Assembly: GCF_026745355.1 (NCBI RefSeq)
Contig: NC_079207.1
Coordinates: forward strand, 16,360,150-16,424,149
Reading direction: 5' to 3'
From: Beta vulgaris subsp. vulgaris
Lineage: Eukaryota > Streptophyta > Magnoliopsida > Caryophyllales > Amaranthaceae
Length of the DNA: 64,000 nucleotides
The notes under the pieces were generated by a model. It did not search any database. It saw nothing but the letters and a program-made list of their open reading frames with translations, and was not told where the DNA came from. The position numbers and the translations under genes are program-made. Numbering within the stretch: position 1 is the stretch's first letter; every line of letters begins with the position of its first letter. Shown in pieces: positions 59,724 through 64,000 of this stretch.

Positions 59724-62554
59724 TCACCGTTGATTGCTCTTATTATGTCTACCTTTCCTGGTTTCCACTACCGTTGATTCATGGGAATCACATACTTGTG
59801 TCTTAAACTTACATCCAAACTTACGTGTAATGCTGTTCCTCCAATTTTGTGACTCCCCCACTTTATCAATCTTCTGAATAACTTTCTTCATAGTGGAACA
59901 TTCTCTTTCTAATTCATGGACTCTTGTTCTCATGCTATCCATATCTAACCGCAACACCTGATTTTCCTTTACTGCCTCCCTCCACGTACTACTATTGCTC
60001 TTCTCCCTCCCCGCCACCACCGCACGGCTTTCACTCTCGTTTTCGTCGTCTTCGTCGTGGATCGAAGGATGAGCCGATTCGCTTGGCGCAATGTCTGCCG
60101 TTAGGAGAGTTCCAGCAATGGCGTGGCGAAGTTGGAGCTGCTCAAAGAAGAGTACTTGAACCACTGCTCGAAGGGGCAGACGCTCGTTTTGTGCGGCGTG
60201 TGTGCACGCCTCCAATGTTAGCTTCTGGCAGTCCATCACTCCGCTTATTTTTTCCCTATCTATCTCTGACAACCATGGATGTGCCTATCATTTCAACAGA
60301 TAAACAATTAATTAATTAACATCAATAATTAGAACAAAATTTAACACAGTTTGTTAATTTGTTATACACTACTTCCTCTATATATTTTACGTGGGACATG
60401 TTTCACAAAACTAGCGGTTCTAATAACTGTTAACGGTTGCAGTAGTTGTAGCTGTTAAGGATAGCTACTAACGGTTTACTTGTAGCGGTCAGTGATCAAC
60501 GATTAAATTAGTTGTTTAATGAGAAATGTTTAATAAAAGTAGCCGTTGAAATTGTAAAAGACAATAAATACTATTTATTCTAATATAAAATAAAATACAA
60601 CAATTTCATATGTTCGTTCAATAGTAAAATTCAAAATTTATTTTTTCAAAGTTACATAAAAAGGAGTCTACGACTTTTTAGCTGCTTAAAGAAATGAATA
60701 AATCTAAGAAAATATTCAACCCTCGAAAAATTTATATTACCATTTTTACTAAAATACTTGTAATAACATTCAACAAGCACTACTCATAAACTACTCCATC
60801 TGTTATCCGCTATTACAACTACTATCTTACCAAATACTCATAATTTTTTTGAGTAGCATTTTAATTTTGTCAAACCGCTAACCGCTACCTCAAACGCTAC
60901 TGTCAAACAAGACCGTTATCTATACAAATTTATTGAGACGAACCAAACAAGACCTATTTGACTCCAAATATTTTTTAATATACAATAAGTAGAATTTAGG
61001 ATATTCTCTTTAATGGTAAATAATGTGAAAATTAAAAAAAAAAACAAAAGATACAAAGGGAGTACCTTGAGATAGACATCAACTGCTCTATAAACGCCAT
61101 CGTCGTATAACCGAGCTCTTTCCGGAAGAGATAGAGCTAATTCGATAAACTTATCCGGTTTTAAATTAGCGTCGGAAGCGATTTCTGAAAGATAACCGTC
61201 TATTAATTTTCCGACTAGCATAATAGCCGGAGATCTGAGACTTTCTAGGGTTTGATCACAGCTTCCTTCAAATTCTCTCTCCTCATACATCGCCAAAAAA
61301 TGGCCTAAAATCCTCTCAACACAATCAACATCATACAAAGTTTCTGTCAAATAAGAATAACTCGGAATCAACAAATCATCTAGCGTAGCTTGCTCAAGTT
61401 GAGCTCCAATTTTTCTCTCGAGCGCAGATTTACAAGCATCCGAAGCATTTAGAATGTTTGCAGTGCGCAACAATCCGAATAAAAACCTTGTGACAGCTTG
61501 CGATCGAGAGCTCTTTTCCGGCGGAAGATTTGATATGATTGTCTCAAGGAGTTGCCTCTGTTCCGCTTCGGAAGCCATCATCGATGACGATGGCTTCCGA
61601 TTCGAACGACTTATCCCTGGAAAACACTGCTTAGCGTAATGAATCAAGCAGTTCTCAATAATATCTGGATTAATCTCTTTCTCTCTCATAGAAGAGATCA
61701 CTCGGTTGAAGAACTCTGAACTCAACTGAGCTAGTTCTTCAACCCATGCGTCTTTTACTTTCGACGATGGAGTATTCTTCTTTCTAGAATCTCCTGCAGG
61801 AGAAGAAGCTATAACGACGTCGTTTACTGGCCAACCAAACAACGTTGGATCATAAAGCGACGCTTTCGATGAAATAGCGTCGACACATCGTTCAACAATG
61901 CCGAGGTTTTCCGCTAATGGAGATAAATTCTCGCATGATTTTAGAGCTTTTACGGAATCCTTGATGTTTTTGAGGACAGAATTTGTAAGGAATCTTTCGG
62001 TTTTAGAAATGAGATTATCTTCGGAATATTCTTCCGTCATTTCTAGAACTTCGCCGGCGCATCGGAGTGGGGCCACTTTTGCGGCGGTGAGGTCCATTTT
62101 TACGCCGTAACAGAATTTAGCGGCGAGTTCAAATGTTTCTGAGCCGCCTGGGAAGTGTGAGAGAGACACGTGGCACTGATCTTCTTCCTCAAGTAGTTCT
62201 TCGTCGTCGTTTGAAGAGTCAACGTCGTCGTTTTTTGTATCTTGTCTTTGTTTTGGAATTTTTTTGGTTTCTTGCTCTTTTATGAGGTCGTGAAGTTTCT
62301 TGCTCTTTGACATTAATGGAAACTAAAAACCAAACAAAAACACACCACATATTTTATCAAAAAAAATAAAAATAATAATCAACAAAATTAACAACAACAA
62401 AAACAAAAACAAAAAAAATGGACGAAATTAATACCTTGTGAAGATGGAAGGTCATCTCATCAACTTCTACAACGACGTCGCTTGGTAAACCAGTGGTACA
62501 AAACCATGCTTGACCTTTGGAGGGTGTAGACATACCAGACTTCTCAGCTGCCAT
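59724..62554 (-). CDS. NPH3/RPT2-like BTB/POZ protein, three exons
   Basis: Minus-strand exons 62554-62435, 62322-61066 and 60284-59724 (GT-AG, all phase 0) give 645 residues without a stop. Exon 1 holds KGQAWFCTTGLPSDVVVEVD and FHLHK, the start of the BTB/POZ domain. Exon 2 continues FPLMSKSKKLHDLI, an acidic insert, CHVSLSHFPGGSETFELAAKF and the NPH3 domain (WVEELAQLSSEFFNRVISSM; LPPEKSSRSQAVTRFLFGLL; LLIPSYSYLTETLYDVDCVE). Exon 3 has HPWLSEIDREKISGVMDCQK, then LTLEACTHAAQNERLPLRAV, and a coiled coil at about 558-603. NPH3-family proteins are CUL3 ubiquitin-ligase adaptors and signalling partners of AGC kinases such as phototropins and D6PK; the best-known members act in phototropism and auxin transport. 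This protein looks closest to the At5g66560/At3g50840 branch (from memory, not tested), so no photoreceptor role should be assumed. Intron 2 begins inside a Stowaway MITE. Confidence 0.95.
60372..61062. mobile_element. Stowaway MITE in intron 2 of the NPH3-like gene, with a nested repeat
   Basis: Left CTTCCTCTATATATTTTAC after TA (60370-60371); right GATACAAAGGGAG before TA (61063-61064). Near the right end lies the GAGACGAACCAAACAAGACC stretch shared with other Stowaway copies here. The interior is split by a foreign AGCGGT-rich segment at about 60404-60924. The right TA overlaps the splice donor of exon 2. Confidence 0.7.
60404..60924. mobile_element. AGCGGT-rich MITE (possibly hAT-like) nested in the Stowaway element
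   Basis: The ends GGACATGTTTCACAAAACTAG and the inverse of GGTCTTGTTTGACAGTAGCG are loosely matched. Subterminal AGCGGTT/AACCGCT repeats recur in both arms, including TAGCTACTAACGG and CCGCTAACCGCTACC. No clear 8-bp TSD. Confidence 0.5.
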
Positions 62555-62882
62555 TTTTTTATTTTTTTCTGAGAAAACTTAAAAGAGAAATGATAGTCAA
62601 TAGTTTTACGGATCTATGGAAAAGCATGAGCAGATGGAGATGGAGGAGTGAGAGTGGAAAATGAAAAAGTGGAGAAAGGAAGAAGAGGAAGGAAATAAAA
62701 GAAAGAAGGAAAAAAAGAGGTTTTGGAATCCAATAAAAGAGACAAGGATTTTGGTTTGGTAACTATTCTATTTTTAAGTTCAATTTTGATATTAAAGATT
62801 AGGGGGTCCAACTACAGTCTACTTCCCTTTTGTATTTTAATTTGAATATTTCACTGTTTTGGATTTTTTGGAATTTTTTTTA
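62555..62882 (-). promoter_or_regulatory. 5' UTR and promoter region of the NPH3-like gene
   Basis: Upstream of ATG 62554 the minus strand is CT-rich (complement of the GA-rich 62620-62720), typical of a plant leader. No specific element is claimed. Confidence 0.35.
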
Positions 62883-63648
62883 GGATAATTTGTCAAAAGG
62901 GACCTTAGAATTTTTTGTTTTTGTGAGAAGGGACCTTAAAAAAAAAAGTTGGCATTTAAAGGCCAAACAGCAAAAAATATTGTGACGAAGGACCTTACCA
63001 CCGGTTTCCGACGTTGACCAATCTTTTCAGGCATTGACTTGCCTCAATTTCTAAATGGCACTCCTATTTTAATTTTTTCCTCTTTTTTTGCCCTACTTTG
63101 ACAAAAAATTTCCCTCCTAATTTCCCTTACTTATATCTGCTTCTTTGTACCCCAAATACCATTGCTCTGCTTTTCCCACTTCTTGCTCTGCTACGCTGCT
63201 TCTTGCTCTGCTTTTTCTCATTTTCGAACAGTTTTGTGTTAGTGCAATGAAGAGATTAAAGATGAAAACTTTAATAAAGGATAGTACAGTGAATTTACCA
63301 GTTGCAATTAATAAGTTGGATGGCTTTCAATATTCAGCAGCACACCATCATTAATGGTGGTTTTCAAATTTTGGAGAGAGAAAGAGAGAGGGAGAAATAA
63401 AGGAGTTCAAGTGACAGGGAGTTAGGTCTATTTTTGGTATTTAGATGGAGTGCAGTTATAAAGTTAGGGAGTGTCATTTAGAAATTGAGGCAAGTCAATG
63501 CCTGAAAAGATTGGTCAACGTCGGAAATCGATGGTAAGGTCCTTCGTCACAATATTTTTTGTTGTTTGGCCTTTAAATGCCAACTTTTTTTTTAAGGTCC
63601 CTTCTCGCAAAAACAAGAAATTCTAAGGTCCCTTTTGACAAATTATCC
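62883..63648. mobile_element. MULE-type MITE with long TIRs, 9-bp TSD TTTTTTTTA
   Basis: Left GGATAATTTGTCAAAAGGGA and right TCCCTTTTGACAAATTATCC are exact inverses at the ends. The arms stay paired for about 200 bp (through AAGGTCCTTCGTCACAATAT and AATTTCTAAATGGCACTCC blocks). TTTTTTTTA flanks both sides (62874-62882; 63649-63657). 766 bp; the unpaired centre (about 63080-63460) has no recognised protein. It lies about 330 bp upstream of the NPH3-like start codon. Confidence 0.9.
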
Positions 63649-63657
63649 TTTTTTTTA

Positions 63658-64000
63658 TATATAGGATGAAATATCCCACTGTCTTCAATCAAGATGTTTA
63701 GAATCTTCCCGTAATCCATCCAAAAAATTTAAAAGGAAATAATAGACTATTATGTAAAATTGTAAATAATGGAATAGTTGAAAGAGAAAAACAAAACACA
63801 ACAGTAGAATATATTGTTATGATATTATGATGGACTGATCAATATCATGCAGATCTGGTAAAAGTTTGAAGATGTGGTGAAGAGGTTTTATTAACAGATG
63901 TTCAACTAGAAAGGTGAATGGTTTACTGTGAATCTGGGTTTCCAGATTTTTAAAGTAGTGCTTTGAGGGTAAGTACTATAGTTTGATTTTTGGGATTTAG
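63658..64000. other. right-end sequence, nothing recognised
   Basis: AT-rich, no ORF or repeat that I can support. Confidence 0.5.

Noticed and set aside
59924..60319. 131-residue plus-strand ORF
   Set aside because: Antisense shadow of NPH3-like exon 3.

Overview
The window is eudicot nuclear DNA. The evidence is GT-AG introns, plant-specific gene families (DYW-type PPR, NPH3/RPT2-like, COR413-PM, VAMP72 R-SNARE, CASP-like) and plant transposon families with exact target-site duplications. The Athila, Tat/Retand-like and Stowaway mix would suit a Caryophyllales genome, but that placement is inference. About 60% of the window is recognisable transposon sequence. Coordinates were read by eye, without alignment software.

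Layout: 1-882 is the 5' end of a minus-strand CASP-like gene leaving the left edge. From 3062 to 27710 lies a nested transposon block. A minus-strand Tat/Retand-like element (gag and 5' LTR kept) is split by a whole Athila element (4991-24929, TSD AGGAA). The Athila gag is split by a minus-strand LTR-type element (6817-17637, TSD AGTTT). That element in turn holds a 6-kb CACTA transposon (6946-12957, TSD ATT) carrying pieces of a KUP/HAK potassium-transporter gene, and an Athila-type solo LTR (15485-17005, TSD GCGGT). The Athila 3' LTR carries a MULE-type MITE, and the Tat LTR carries a second CACTA element (26186-27613). A hAT element (28678-29935) with its own nested MITE follows.

From 31.6 kb the window is gene-bearing: an intronless DYW-class PPR gene (31679-33739, +), a five-exon VAMP72-type R-SNARE gene (38852-41019, +), a four-exon COR413-PM gene (46623-49419, -), a decayed L1-type LINE (51060-55515, +) and a three-exon NPH3/RPT2-like gene (59724-62554, -). 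MITEs of the Stowaway, PIF/Harbinger and MULE types and tRNA-derived SINEs sit between these genes and inside their introns.

The genes are independent loci and do not form a pathway: RNA editing in organelles (PPR), membrane fusion (R-SNARE), cold/stress-associated membrane protein (COR413-PM), CUL3-type substrate adaptor (NPH3-like) and plasma-membrane protein (CASP-like). The most notable observations are the gene-fragment-carrying CACTA element, a Stowaway MITE whose TA duplication forms part of the 5' splice site of the NPH3-like gene, and two Stowaway copies 24 kb apart that differ at one base.
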